A stretch of DNA of 14,345 nt, from positions 1 through 14,345 of the forward strand of contig JAMQCK010000891.1 of assembly GCA_024196135.1 (NCBI GenBank). The letters are read 5' to 3'. This stretch comes from Pleurotus ostreatus/Saccharomyces cerevisiae fusant. Taxonomy: Eukaryota > Opisthokonta. Made by a program: the position numbers and the translations under genes. A model generated the notes under the pieces. It searched no databases. It was not told where the DNA came from and saw nothing but the letters and a program-made list of their open reading frames with translations. Of the stretch, positions 1 to 9,000 are shown piece by piece (the stretch's first letter is position 1; each line of letters begins with the position of its first letter).

Positions 1-105
1 ATTATTTTTTGCCCGCGCTCTTTAACCGCATCTCACTTCCTCCCTCCATCCGCTCCGCACCCCCTCCCTCGCCGCCCAACACTCTCCACTCACTCCGCCC
101 CCAAA
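1..105 (+). promoter_or_regulatory. Proximal promoter and 5' leader of the eIF5A gene
   Basis: The 105 bases before the eIF5A start codon are strongly pyrimidine-rich, with CT/CCT tracts from about 31 to 105, and contain no ATG. Such CT-rich tracts near the transcription start are common in highly expressed fungal genes. The start context is a run of A (CCAAAATGTC), with A at -3. The window begins here, so upstream elements are not visible and the transcription start cannot be fixed. Confidence 0.6.
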
Positions 106-1016
106 ATGTCCGACGATGAGCAGCACAACCACCAGTTCGAGGAGGTATGTGGGGTGCTAGGGATGTGCGGGGAGCCAATGGATGCTGATGGGCGATCGCG
201 CGACACAGGCCAACGCTGGGGCGTCCCTCACGTTCCCCATGCAGTGCTCGGCGCTGAGGAAGAACGGGCACGTCGTCATCAAGGGTGAGTACTCTGCGAA
301 GCGCGAAGCGGGTGGTGGGAGGCGCACCCGCGATCGGGCGCTTGTTGCAAAGTTTGGGCTGATTCGATCGTTTGCAGGCCGCCCGTGCAAGATCGTCGAG
401 ATGTCCACCTCGAAGACGGGCAAGCACGGTCACGCCAAGGTCCACCTTGTCGCCATCGACGTGAGTAGACGCGCCGGGCTTTGGCTGGCAGAACTGGGAT
501 CGGTTGCTGATCGGCCCGCTCGCAGATCTTCACTGGCAAGAAGCTTGAGGATATCTCCCCGTCCACCCACAACATGGATGTGCCGCACGTCAAGAGGGAC
601 GAATACCAGCTCGTGAGTGACGGTTGTTTATTGCCGCGTGGTATTTCTGGGACACCGATCTCATGTATGCGCAGGTCAACATCGACGAGGGTTTCCTGAA
701 CCTGATGACGTCCGACGGTACCCCCAAGGACGACGTGAAGGTCCCTGAGGGCGAGCTCGGTCAGGAGATCGAGGCCGCTTTCGAGGACGGTAAGGACGTT
801 CTGGTCACCATCGTTAGCTCGATGGGTGAGGAGCAGGTATGTGTTTTTCTGGACTCTTCGTCATCGTTTCTTCCATCGTGATTCTTGCGCATTCGCACCC
901 CTCATACGCTCGTTGCGCCTCCATCATAACTACTTGGCTGCTTCACGATGGACGAGAGCTAACAAATTTTCCAGGCGATCTCCTGGAAGGAGGCCCCCAA
1001 GGGCGCCGGTGCTTAG
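106..1016 (+). CDS. eIF5A: Translation factor eIF5A (hypusine-containing), six exons
   Basis: Exons are 106-144, 209-284, 378-460, 526-612, 675-836 and 975-1016 (stop TAG 1014-1016), giving 162 residues, close to the usual length for eukaryotic eIF5A. All five introns (64, 93, 65, 62 and 138 nt) are GT..AG; the last has a CTAAC branch site at 959-963. The N-terminal SH3-like domain (about residues 17-86) carries the hypusine loop [14 protein letters not shown]. By family knowledge the lysine modified by deoxyhypusine synthase and hydroxylase is Lys54. The C-terminal OB-fold follows (about 87-158), including the conserved NMDVPHVKR and EYQLVNIDEG stretches. eIF5A binds the ribosomal E site and helps peptide-bond formation at stalling motifs and in termination. 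The start is the first ATG and gives the typical acidic N-terminus [13 protein letters not shown]. Retaining intron 5 would replace the last 13 residues by a short tail. No missing key residue is seen. Confidence 0.97.
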
Positions 1017-1320
1017 AGTGGCCCGGCCCTTTCTCCGACCTTGTACATGGATGTGTGGGGAGACACTCGAGAAGGCCTGCGCCGTTGTTGTCGGGAGACA
1101 CGTTCCATCACTGTCACGACTATCTGGGGCAGGCTTGTATCACGACACCGCGGCCTTCGTTTTTTGTGTACTCTCGTGTTGTTCACTGTGGAAGCAGATG
1201 TATGTATCGTGTAATGTATTCCGCTGCCGCCCAATGAGTGTATGTGCGCGTGTACAGAGAAGCTCGCAGGGTGTGTGCGTATCACCCGAAGTTAGTCTTC
1301 TCCGCTGAGAATCAGGTCGG
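1017..1320 (+). other. 3' flank and presumed 3' UTR of eIF5A
   Basis: This T/G-rich non-coding stretch follows the eIF5A stop. There is no clean AATAAA, which is normal for fungi; a TGTAATGTATT stretch near 1209-1219 is a possible efficiency or positioning element. The end of the transcript cannot be fixed from sequence. Confidence 0.4.
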
Positions 1321-1630
1321 TCGTTTGTCCTGCTTTGTTTGCCCCGCGTCGCATTATTGAACGCCGACCTCCCGATTGGGACTGCACTTCGCGAAGCGTC
1401 GAGCGAATGGGCGTACGGGGATTGGGGAGAGCGACAACATCCAATCGTTTCTGCAGTGGAGGATACATTTGCTTCGCGAACGCCAAGTTCGTCCTGATTC
1501 TATGTACCCGAACTCTTCTCAACGTACAAGTCAATTATCAAGACTAATATACGCTAATAAGTATGTGGCTTCAAGTCAAGGTGAACGATTATGAGGAGAA
1601 ATGCGAGACAGCGATCTTTGCATACAAGAC

Positions 1631-1725
1631 AAATCGTGCGACTGGCTGCAAAATCGTGCAACTGGGTGCGGATACTGTACGCGAGGTGAGACTGTACGCG
1701 AGGTGACATGCCGTACGCGAGTAGG
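1631..1725. repeat. Two adjacent tandem duplications (20-bp and 17-bp units)
   Basis: Positions 1631-1650 and 1651-1670 are two 20-bp units beginning AAATCGTGC and differing at three positions. Immediately after, 1674-1690 and 1691-1707 are near-identical 17-bp units (ACTGTACGCGAGGTGA plus one base), followed by a diverged third copy to 1725. Confidence 0.75.
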
Positions 1726-2040
1726 ATCGAGAAAGCATGGTCAGCGTACGTGTTCATGTTGGCTTGCCTATATACGTTCATGTTCGAGTCGCTTCACTTG
1801 CATAGAAGTGTGAGCTGGCGCGTTGCTAGGGTCAGCGACCTGTACGGTCGGGTAGGGTGGATATCTATAGTGAGAAGGATGGCCGTCCAAAGCAAGCAAA
1901 GAAGACGACAAGAGCGAGGACGATCGTCTCGACGGAAAGCAAGGACGTCTGGAACGGGCAAGCGAGTCGACCGAGGGTGCCAGCGTTATTGGGTATAGGC
2001 AGAACAGATGAGGCTTTGACGGATGAAGGAGGTCCATTAC

Positions 2041-2129
2041 TGGACGAGGAAAATCCGTCCGACTCAGTGGACGAGAAAGTCCGTCCGACTCAGTGGGCGA
2101 GAAAGTCCGTCGGTGGACGAAAAGACCGG
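2041..2129. repeat. Tandem repeat, 26-27-bp unit
   Basis: Units start TGGACGAG or TGGGCGAG at 2041, 2068, 2094 and 2114. The first two are nearly full length (27 and 26 bp, sharing GTCCGACTCAG); the last two are shortened. The core is GAGAAAGTCCGTC. Confidence 0.8.
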
Positions 2130-2146
2130 AAGGGTTGAGAAGGGGT

Positions 2147-2259
2147 GTCGGTCGGAGTGAGCAGGAGATGAGTTGGGATCTCTAGGACCTTCGTTCGGCA
2201 CTAGCGGGGCTGTCGGTCGGAATGAGCGAAGCTGTCGGTCGGAGTGAGCAGGAGATGAG
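2147..2259. repeat. Imperfect repeats with GTCGGTCGG core
   Basis: The motif TGTCGGTCGG followed by A(G/A)TGAGC occurs at 2147, 2211 and 2233. The first and third copies continue with the same AGGAGATGAGT(T/C)GGGATC sequence, so the longer unit is about 86 bp with a short copy nested between. Confidence 0.7.
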
Positions 2260-2369
2260 TCGGGATCCCCTGGACCGTCGTTCGGGATCTTCAGGACCGT
2301 CGCTCGGGATATTCAGGACCTTCGCTCGGGATCTCCTGGACCTTCGCTCGGGATCTCCAGGGCCGTCAA
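2260..2369. repeat. Tandem repeat, five 22-bp units
   Basis: Five consecutive units of exactly 22 bp begin TCGGGAT at 2260, 2282, 2304, 2326 and 2348. They differ by a few substitutions and no indels; the shared core is GGACC(G/T)TCG. It is the most regular array in the window. Confidence 0.88.
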
Positions 2370-2423
2370 GTCGGGAAAGTGAGGCCCTCGGAATTGTCGA
2401 CATCGGCCGTAGATGAGCATATG

Positions 2424-2541
2424 ATGGGCCGTAGATCAGCGCTTGGGCGTCCGATGGGCCAGAGATCAGCATCCAATGTGCCAGAGATCAGCGTCCTATG
2501 AGCCGTAGATCAGCGCCCGATGAGCCAGAGATCAAGTCGAT
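2424..2541. repeat. Tandem repeat, mostly 22-bp units with GATCAGC core
   Basis: Units begin ATG(G/T/A)GCC and contain (GT/AG)AGATCAGC. The first is 30 bp (2424-2453), followed by four units of exactly 22 bp at 2454, 2476, 2498 and 2520. The sequence is unrelated to the preceding array although the period is the same. An isolated copy of the core lies at 2935-2946. Confidence 0.85.
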
Positions 2542-2545
2542 AGAT

Positions 2546-2637
2546 GGGACGCGATGTTGGCGTCGTACGGGACGCGATGTCGGCGTCGTACGGGATGCGA
2601 CGTTGGCGTCGAGCGATATGCGACGTTCGCGTCGTGC
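2546..2637. repeat. Tandem repeat, four 23-bp units
   Basis: Four consecutive units of exactly 23 bp start at 2546, 2569, 2592 and 2615 with the core GCGA(T/C)GTTGGCGTCG. The array begins within five bases of the end of the previous one. Confidence 0.86.
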
Positions 2638-2945
2638 ATAGGCCTCTTCCGCTTCCTGGCGTCGACCGGCGAGCATTGGGCGAGTCAGGTTGGTCTGATC
2701 TGCTACCTCTTGGAGCGAGTTAGCTTCTGTAAGCTTGTTCTCGTATGTTCTTCTCGTGGGCCATGGTGAGCAGTCACCTACAATTACTCAAGTCAGCGAG
2801 ACGTAACGCCGAGATCGATGCAAAAAGTCGAGATGTCGGGAAAGCGCCCAGATGGTGGGAGAGCGGCAAGATGCCCATAAAGCAACGAGGGAAAATCGAT
2901 CGCATTTACGAGGGATACGCGTGGACGAGAGACGGTAGATCAGCG

Positions 2946-3019
2946 CTCGTCGGGGTATGCATATAAACAGACCTCGTCAGGGCATGCAAATAAATCAGCC
3001 CTCGTCATGGCATGCGAAG
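2946..3019. repeat. Tandem repeat, 27-28-bp unit
   Basis: Copies start CTCGTC at 2946, 2973 and 3001 and share GG(T/C)ATGCA(T/A)ATAAA. The third copy is truncated after GCATGCGAAG. Confidence 0.78.
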
Positions 3020-3360
3020 TTGGTAGCATGGCGGCGGGAAGAGGGGAGATTGTCGAGGGGGGAGGAGCGACGTCTTTGGTGCGAGGGAAGCGACGTATGT
3101 GTTTGATGCGAGGGAAGCGCCTAGCGGAAAGCGACGAGCACGACGTGGTCATAGGCTGGCAGCCAATACGAGAGCGCGAATTTGCGAGGAGAAACTGATG
3201 TAGCCGTGTGGTCGGGAGCAAGTGTGTGCGCGCAGAGCAACCAAGCGCAGGGTAAATTGCGTGGTAGAGGAAGAGCGGGAGCAAGACGGGCGCGGAAGTA
3301 GAGAGCAGCACGCACGCGGAAGTAGAGCACGCCGGTAGGGGCGGTCGCACGAAGAAAATT

Positions 3361-3445
3361 GACCGTGAATTCGGATTTGGAGACCGTACATTCGGATACA
3401 GAGGCCATTCGTTCGGATTTGCTACAGACGTCCGCGGATTTGAGG
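3361..3445. repeat. Degenerate tandem repeat, about 21-bp unit with TTCGGAT core
   Basis: Two 21-bp units, 3361-3381 and 3382-3402, start GACCGT and contain ATTCGGAT. Two more diverged copies follow at about 3403 and 3427, the latter with CGCGGATTTG. Confidence 0.65.
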
Positions 3446-3491
3446 CGGTCAATGTTAACGCGGGTGGGCGATGGCATCGATTCGGGTGGTG

Positions 3492-3633
3492 CTGACGGAG
3501 AGCCAGGTCAACGCTGACTAAGGGAAAAATGTGGCTGACGGAGGGAAAAATGCGTCTGACGGAGGGAGAAATGTGGCTGACGGAGGGAGGGACACGGCTG
3601 ACGGAGGGAGTGACACGGATGACAGAGAGTTGG
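3492..3633. repeat. Tandem repeat, six 21-22-bp units with CTGACGGAGGGA core
   Basis: One 22-bp unit (3492) is followed by five units of exactly 21 bp at 3514, 3535, 3556, 3577 and 3598, then a decayed copy at 3619. The core is CTGACGGAGGGA followed by an A-rich or GACACGG end. Confidence 0.86.
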
Positions 3634-4611
3634 AGAGGCGCCGCGGCAGGGAGAAAGCTGAAGGAGGCCTGAGGCGGGGAGGGAGCTGACGGGGACGAAG
3701 GGAGGACAGATTTGTTGACGAGGGAGTGCGAGGGCGAACGCTGTAAGGCGATGGGCCCGGAAACGAGCTACAAGCTCATCAATTCGGCAGTTGAGCGGGT
3801 GGGCTGGGTCACGAGTCAAGCGCAAGGCGTTGAAGGTTGCAATTAAGAATTTTTTGAAGTCCAGACGTATATAGAAGCCCGCTTGGTATGAGAAGAGATG
3901 CAGTCGACGCGCCGAGAGCTAGTCTCCCGTAGGCAGACGTTCGAAGAGTGAGGGATCGAGAGGTGAAGGTAAACATTGAACGACCCTGTTCACAAGCATC
4001 TGATTTCGACATTCATCTGTTGATTCTCTTCGTAGCCGGTAGAATACACATACGTCGTCTGGCGTCCGGCAATACCAAGTCAATGACGGAGAATGGAAAA
4101 TCCTCCGCGGAATCGGAGGTAGACGAGGTGCTCTGGGTTCCTGAGTCCAGGCGGTGGCGTGAGGTTGGGTTCGTGCGTGACGCGAGTTTGAGTGGGCGAG
4201 GTATTCCAAGAGCTTGGGGTTATTCCAGCCTCCAGCCTCCAGGCAGACAAACAGACGGACGGGGTCATCTCAAAGGCGAAGGGGAGGAAATGGCAGACGC
4301 GAGGGAGTGGTCATCCAGGTGGTGGCGCGTGAGGAAATCTTTTGCTTCCGTGGGTGCTGACAGAGACGGACGCGTGTGCCGGGTCCGCGGTTGTGCTTGT
4401 GCATGATCGAGAGGCGTGGTGGTGATCGATGTGGACGACGAGTCGTTAGTTTCGAGAGCTCAGCGAGTGTAAAATGGCGCGTCGTGCGAGCTCGCGCGTA
4501 AGTCGACGTGCAGGCAGTGTACGTCGCGACAAGTTAAGGTCCAGGGCGTATACAGAGGCGAGGCGGAGGCGATGCAGTGACGAAGGAGGGCAGCGTGCGC
4601 GCCCCATTTTT

Positions 4612-4705
4612 CGCTGCCGGACGCGCCCCGTATCCGCTGCCGTGCGTGCACGCCCCCATAGCTGCCCCCAATCCCGCTGCCGTCCCCCCATACCCGCTGC
4701 CGAGC
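4612..4705. repeat. Degenerate repeat with CGCTGCC core, about 20-23-bp spacing
   Basis: CGCTGCCG recurs at 4612, 4635, 4675 and 4695, with a damaged copy near 4660, each linked by C-rich sequence ending CC(G/A)TA. Spacings are 23, 25, 15 and 20 bp. It is looser than the arrays further upstream. Confidence 0.5.
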
Positions 4706-5195
4706 CGCCGCCGTCCGTTTACTTCCGCCGGTGCCGCGCGAGAGGCTTTTGGCGGAGAGGTACGCTGACAGTGAAGAAGGCGATGGTTGGGTGGGAGAAG
4801 ACGATGGGAAGGCGAGGGCGAGGGTGGCGAGCACAGGGATTCTTAGCTTCGACGTGTGTTGCGCGTCATGAACGCGGTCATCGAGCGTGGGCCAGATCAT
4901 TGTGCGTGAGAGGGATCACCGTGCGTGGGAGTTTTCATTTTGAGTCCGGGCCGGCACCTCCTCCATATGGTTCAGGGCAGCCCCGGCGTTCCGGAGCGCG
5001 ATCGAGCACAATTGAAGCGTGGGAGGATAGATTTGATGCATTTACGGACCGGCGCTCTCGGTGTCGCCGCGTCCTCGCCCGCCCATGGCGATGTTTCTCG
5101 GGGCCTGCAGGGCGCGGCAGGAAAGATAATCCGAGCTCAGTGAAAGTGTGCACGCTCGGGCCCTTGGACTGACGAGCGGATGATGGATGGTGATG

Positions 5196-6033
5196 ATCTG
5201 CCGATTACGACGCGCTGACTCTGACTCGTTTGTCCTGCTCTTTTTTTCATTCCTTCCATCCGGTTCGGGCTGCGCCTCCGGCGCGCGCAGACCGTTCTAC
5301 ATAACCGCGCCCATTTGCAAAGCTGGCGCTGACGGTCCTTGTCCGCGACTACCATCAGCACGCCTTCCTCCCGCGCGCCGCTAGCGCAGCCTTATTTGAC
5401 GCGACAAGCGCACGCCAGGGGCACCCACAAGCGCTTGACCAGATCCAGAGATCTTCTGTGCTGCACCCAAAACGTTTCGACGCGCGCCGCCCGAGGGATT
5501 CGACAGCAACGGTGCAGATCACACTGACACCAGCGATCTTCCCTGTCCCGGCCGATCCCCCGCTCGTGCACCTGTCCTGAGCCTGTACGTCCTCGCTCGC
5601 CTTGTCCCGCCCTAGCGCCGGTCACTCACAAGAGTGGCAAGACGCGAAGTAGCCCAGGCGCGTTTCAGCAGCCCGAATCCCGCCAAACGCAGGCTTATTT
5701 CCGCTACCAGCAAGCCAATTACCGCGCCAGGGTAGGCTTCCTTCATATCGGCATCCCCCGCCGCGGTGAGATCCTGATCGCTCATTGAATCTTCTAGGCG
5801 CCTACTCGACGTCTGGGAAAGCCTGTCATCGACGTTGTTTGGGAGAGTCTCCCATCATCGTTCCTGTTCTAAGCTCTAAACGCCGGCCTTCATAACGCCT
5901 CCTCGCGACCCGGGTGTTTCCCCTCCTCTTCTGCCTCCTCCCGTCACGTTCCTCGTCTCGTGGTTCGTGGTTCGTTGAACATCCCCGTGGCACGTCGCCT
6001 CCTTCCTCTTCTCCTCCCCCCATCATCACATCC
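5196..6033 (+). promoter_or_regulatory. Long ATG-free 5' leader and promoter of the zinc-finger gene
   Basis: No ATG occurs on the plus strand between 5196 and 6033, then the first one, at 6034, opens the long coding exon. A CT-rich tract at 5236-5262 (TGCTCTTTTTTTCATTCC and following) resembles a fungal core promoter, so the transcript may begin soon after it. A possible leader intron lies at 5732-5797 (GTAGGC..TTCTAG, 66 nt). A frame open from about 5528 reads protein-like around 5612-5731 but has no ATG, so I do not call it coding. The first codon context is ACATCCATGG. Confidence 0.5.
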
Positions 6034-9000
6034 ATGGCACCCGCGCCCACTACCGCGACTAGGGCGCCTGCCTCCACTACCGCGACTAGGGCGCCTGCTT
6101 CCGCTACCACATCCCTTCCCCCAAACACGGACGCGCCCCGTCAGTCCTTCGACGCGCACTCCCAGTCCGTCAACGCGCACTACCAGGACGCCGCCACCGA
6201 CCCGCAAAACCTGGACGAAGTCGTGGGCCGCCTCGAGCGACTCGCGATGGCCATGCGCGGGCGTGATATGCGCGCGTCGTTCGCGCAGTCCCCCGCATCG
6301 ACGTTCGCTCACTCCCCCGCATCGACGTTCGCGCAGTCGCCTGCGGGTGATTTCCGCGGCGACGCGTCGACCTTCAACCAAACCCACGCGTCGACGTTCG
6401 CTCAGTCCCCCGCGTCAACATTCGCGCAAACCGTCTACGAAGAAGACAGCGAGGAGCCGACCGTGATCGACACGTTCTCGCCGAGGCCTATGCATCGGGA
6501 GCCGGCGCGTCTGAACACGGAGCACGGGTCGACGCGCCTCAACACGTCCGTCAAGCACTCGATCTCGGAACACTCGCCGACGTCGACATCCTCGTCCTCA
6601 TCGTTCGGCGCCGTCAACTCCAACTCATCCCTCGGAGCCTTGGACGCGCGCAACGCCGGAGGCTTGGACTCGAAGAGCGCGGTGGAATCGTTCCTCGCGA
6701 CTAGATCGCGCGTAGTGAGGGTGAGTCTATCAGTCTTTTCGTGCCTTCCTTGCGTGGGGGTTGAGCATCGCGGGCGCCCTACGTTCACCACGGGCGTTGC
6801 GGGCCTTCCTTCGTTCATCGCGGCGCTGCGGCCCCCTCTAAATCCCCTTCACATAATCTCTCTCGCGCCTACTCATTCATCATCCCACGTAACCGGACGC
6901 GATGTTGTGTTCATGCCCCGCGCCGTCCTACCTACAACTGCACCCGGAGTGATTTATGCAATCATCTCGCCCACGCTCCTTATACAACCGCCCCTCGTAA
7001 TCGAACTCACGCCGCGTTGACTTTGGACACACGCTGACGGTAACCACGCATGCAGGTCAGCGCGCTCGCGGGCTTGTCGGGGCTGGGCGAGGCGTTTTCA
7101 AGGATGGGCGACGTGTCGCCGAGGCCGCAGTCGCTGTGGACGCACGACGTCGAAGGCCAAGCGAGAAAGATGGAAGCACCTGTCTGGGCGGTGTTCAAGA
7201 CGCATGAGGAGGTGAGTGGGTGGCTTTTCGGTTTGGATTTTGGCGGTCTCTTGTTTCTGTTGTTCTCTCGTCCTTCTTGCCTTCGTGCTCTTCACGGACG
7301 TCGTCTTCCATTTTCATCGACCACATCATCGTCCTCGTTGGCGTCGAGCGACCGCGTCCCTCCTCTTCCCCGCATAATTCCTCCGATTTCGCAATCTCGC
7401 GATGTCGCCAGGAACGGCGATCGGCGCTGGGGCGGTGCGCGCAGGGACGATGTGCGTCGTTGACGCGCGGCGGTCCGAGGGGGCAGTGCGCGAGAGGTTG
7501 GGGAGATGGTGCACGCAGGCGACGGGTCTGATACGCAGGCCGGGGGGTCGTGATACGCTGACCTGGGGGAAGAGATGCTTACCGTCGGTTGATAACGGAG
7601 GGTGCTCTTCGCGACACCGGAGTTCATCGTCCTCGGTGATGCGTCAATTCTCAGTGATACGCGCGGTCGATCGGATATTAATCATTCGTTCTGTCCGATT
7701 CGTTTCCCTGCCTTGGCGCGCTTGTTATATTTCTTCTTCCTTTTCCTTTACTTCCTGCTTCCTCAATTTCGCGCTCGGGCCTCCTTGACTTCGCGCTCGG
7801 GCCTCCTTGACTTCGCGCTCGGTTCGACCTCGTGCTTCTCTTTCCTCCCCGCCCTCGCATCGCGAATTTGACACCTCAGACGGCCTACTGACACATATCT
7901 CTCAGGCCCGCGCGCTCCTCGCCGCCGCGCCGTCCCTGCCGTCTCATATTGCGGTCTACCCCGCGCTGGAGGGCGATTTGGAGCCGTTTAGCAAGTTGAG
8001 GAGGGTGGAGGTTGGGATGGTGAGTAGTTAGCTTTTTTCTGGTTTCTGTGTCCTCGTGTCTTTTCTCGACGAGAGACGGACGCGTTGTGGGCAGAAGGGC
8101 GCGGGAGACAACGAGCGCGACCAAGGGCTGCATCGTGGGTTTGGGCGCTTAACGGCGCGTACACGAGTGCACCCCGTCGTAGGCGTGTACGTCTGGGGCC
8201 TCGTCGCGAGCGCACAGGCCAGGCCTTCGGTCCTGGGCGTCTACGCGCTTCGGTCCTGAGCGCGCGCGGCGTCCCGCACACCGGCGCTCGTCGTCGTTAT
8301 TCACGTGTCTGCGTTCATTTGTTCGATGCAGCGTGCTCATCTATCCTTTTTCAGACGCCCCCGACTATGTCCGTGCCGCCGTCGCCGTATGGCGCGTCGT
8401 TTGGTGCGCAAAGCCAGACGACGTACTCGACGCACGCGCCGAACTCGACCTACGCGACGAACGGGCAGTCCTACGCTGATCGGGCGCCTTCGTCCTATGC
8501 CAACCATTCGGCCCACGCCACACAGGGCCAGCGCCCGGGACTCTTCCTCAATACCGCCGTCGCGGCGCAGCATGAGCCCATTCAGGCGTACGCTTCTCAA
8601 AGGGAGTCGGTGCAATTTGCCGGCCAGCGCGAGCAGTATGCGCAACGCGAGCAATACGCCAACCAACGCGACTCAGCTCCATACGCACCCTCAAACGACC
8701 CGGCGCAGTCCTACGCGATCTCGAGCAACCCTCCGAACCCGCGGACGAGCTTCAGGCTGGGCGATTGGATGTGAGTAGGGTGGTCTCTATCATTTCTTCT
8801 ACTGCTTCAGTCAGGCGTTCTTCGCGCTTGCTATGTGTTCGCCGTCGCTGGGTAACTTTGAAGGAGTTCCTTTGACGCGTCATGGTCCTGTTTGGGACGC
8901 GCCCCAGAACGTGCAGGGGCAACGAGTCCGACCCTCCGAGGCCTTTGTGCTCATGGTCGCGTACTTCCATGACATCGCGTTCCATTCTGGGGTGATCGAT

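Larger units (their letters stand above)
1321..5195. other. Gene-poor intergenic region rich in short tandem repeats
   Basis: About 3.9 kb without a gene I can support on either strand. Open frames are short, Arg/Ser-rich or built from the tandem repeats, and show no recognisable domain or coherent splice structure. What it does hold is a series of short tandem-repeat patches (listed separately) from about 1631 to 3633 and again at 4612-4705. A 12-bp core, GTAGATCAGCGC, occurs at 2431-2442, 2505-2516 and again about 400 bp away at 2935-2946. I saw no terminal inverted repeats, LTRs or transposase-like frame. Confidence 0.6.

Noticed and set aside
826..1308. 160-codon plus-strand frame over the eIF5A 3' end
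   Set aside because: It is a shadow of intron 5, the last exon in another frame, and the 3' UTR; the eIF5A frame is clear from family conservation.
2260..2637. Possible CRISPR-like array
   Set aside because: The 22-23-bp units directly abut with no unique spacers, and the surroundings are eukaryotic; these are tandem minisatellites.
2940..3452. 170-codon minus-strand open frame
   Set aside because: Its sequence is made from the tandem repeats at 2946-3019 and 3361-3445 and from repeated GAGGGAAGCG motifs; it shows no protein-like domain.
3948..4406. 152-codon plus-strand open frame
   Set aside because: No domain, no splice partner, irregular composition ending in repeated GGTGGCG/GTGAGG sequence; probably chance.
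4474..5172. 232-codon plus-strand open frame
   Set aside because: It is extremely Arg-rich with low complexity, includes the CGCTGCC repeat patch, has no recognisable domain, and lies in GC-rich DNA where long chance frames are expected.
1321..5195. Possible decayed transposable element
   Set aside because: I looked for terminal inverted repeats, long terminal repeats and transposase or reverse-transcriptase motifs and saw none; only short tandem repeats explain the structure.
5528..5790. Protein-like open frame in the leader of the zinc-finger gene
   Set aside because: It reads plausibly in places (HKSGKTRSSPGAF) but has no ATG and is bounded by a stop at 5525; without transcript data it is better treated as untranslated leader.
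5914..6033. Upstream in-frame extension of the zinc-finger gene from 5914
   Set aside because: The codon at 5914 is GTG, not ATG. The first ATG in any plus frame after 5195 is at 6034, in good context.
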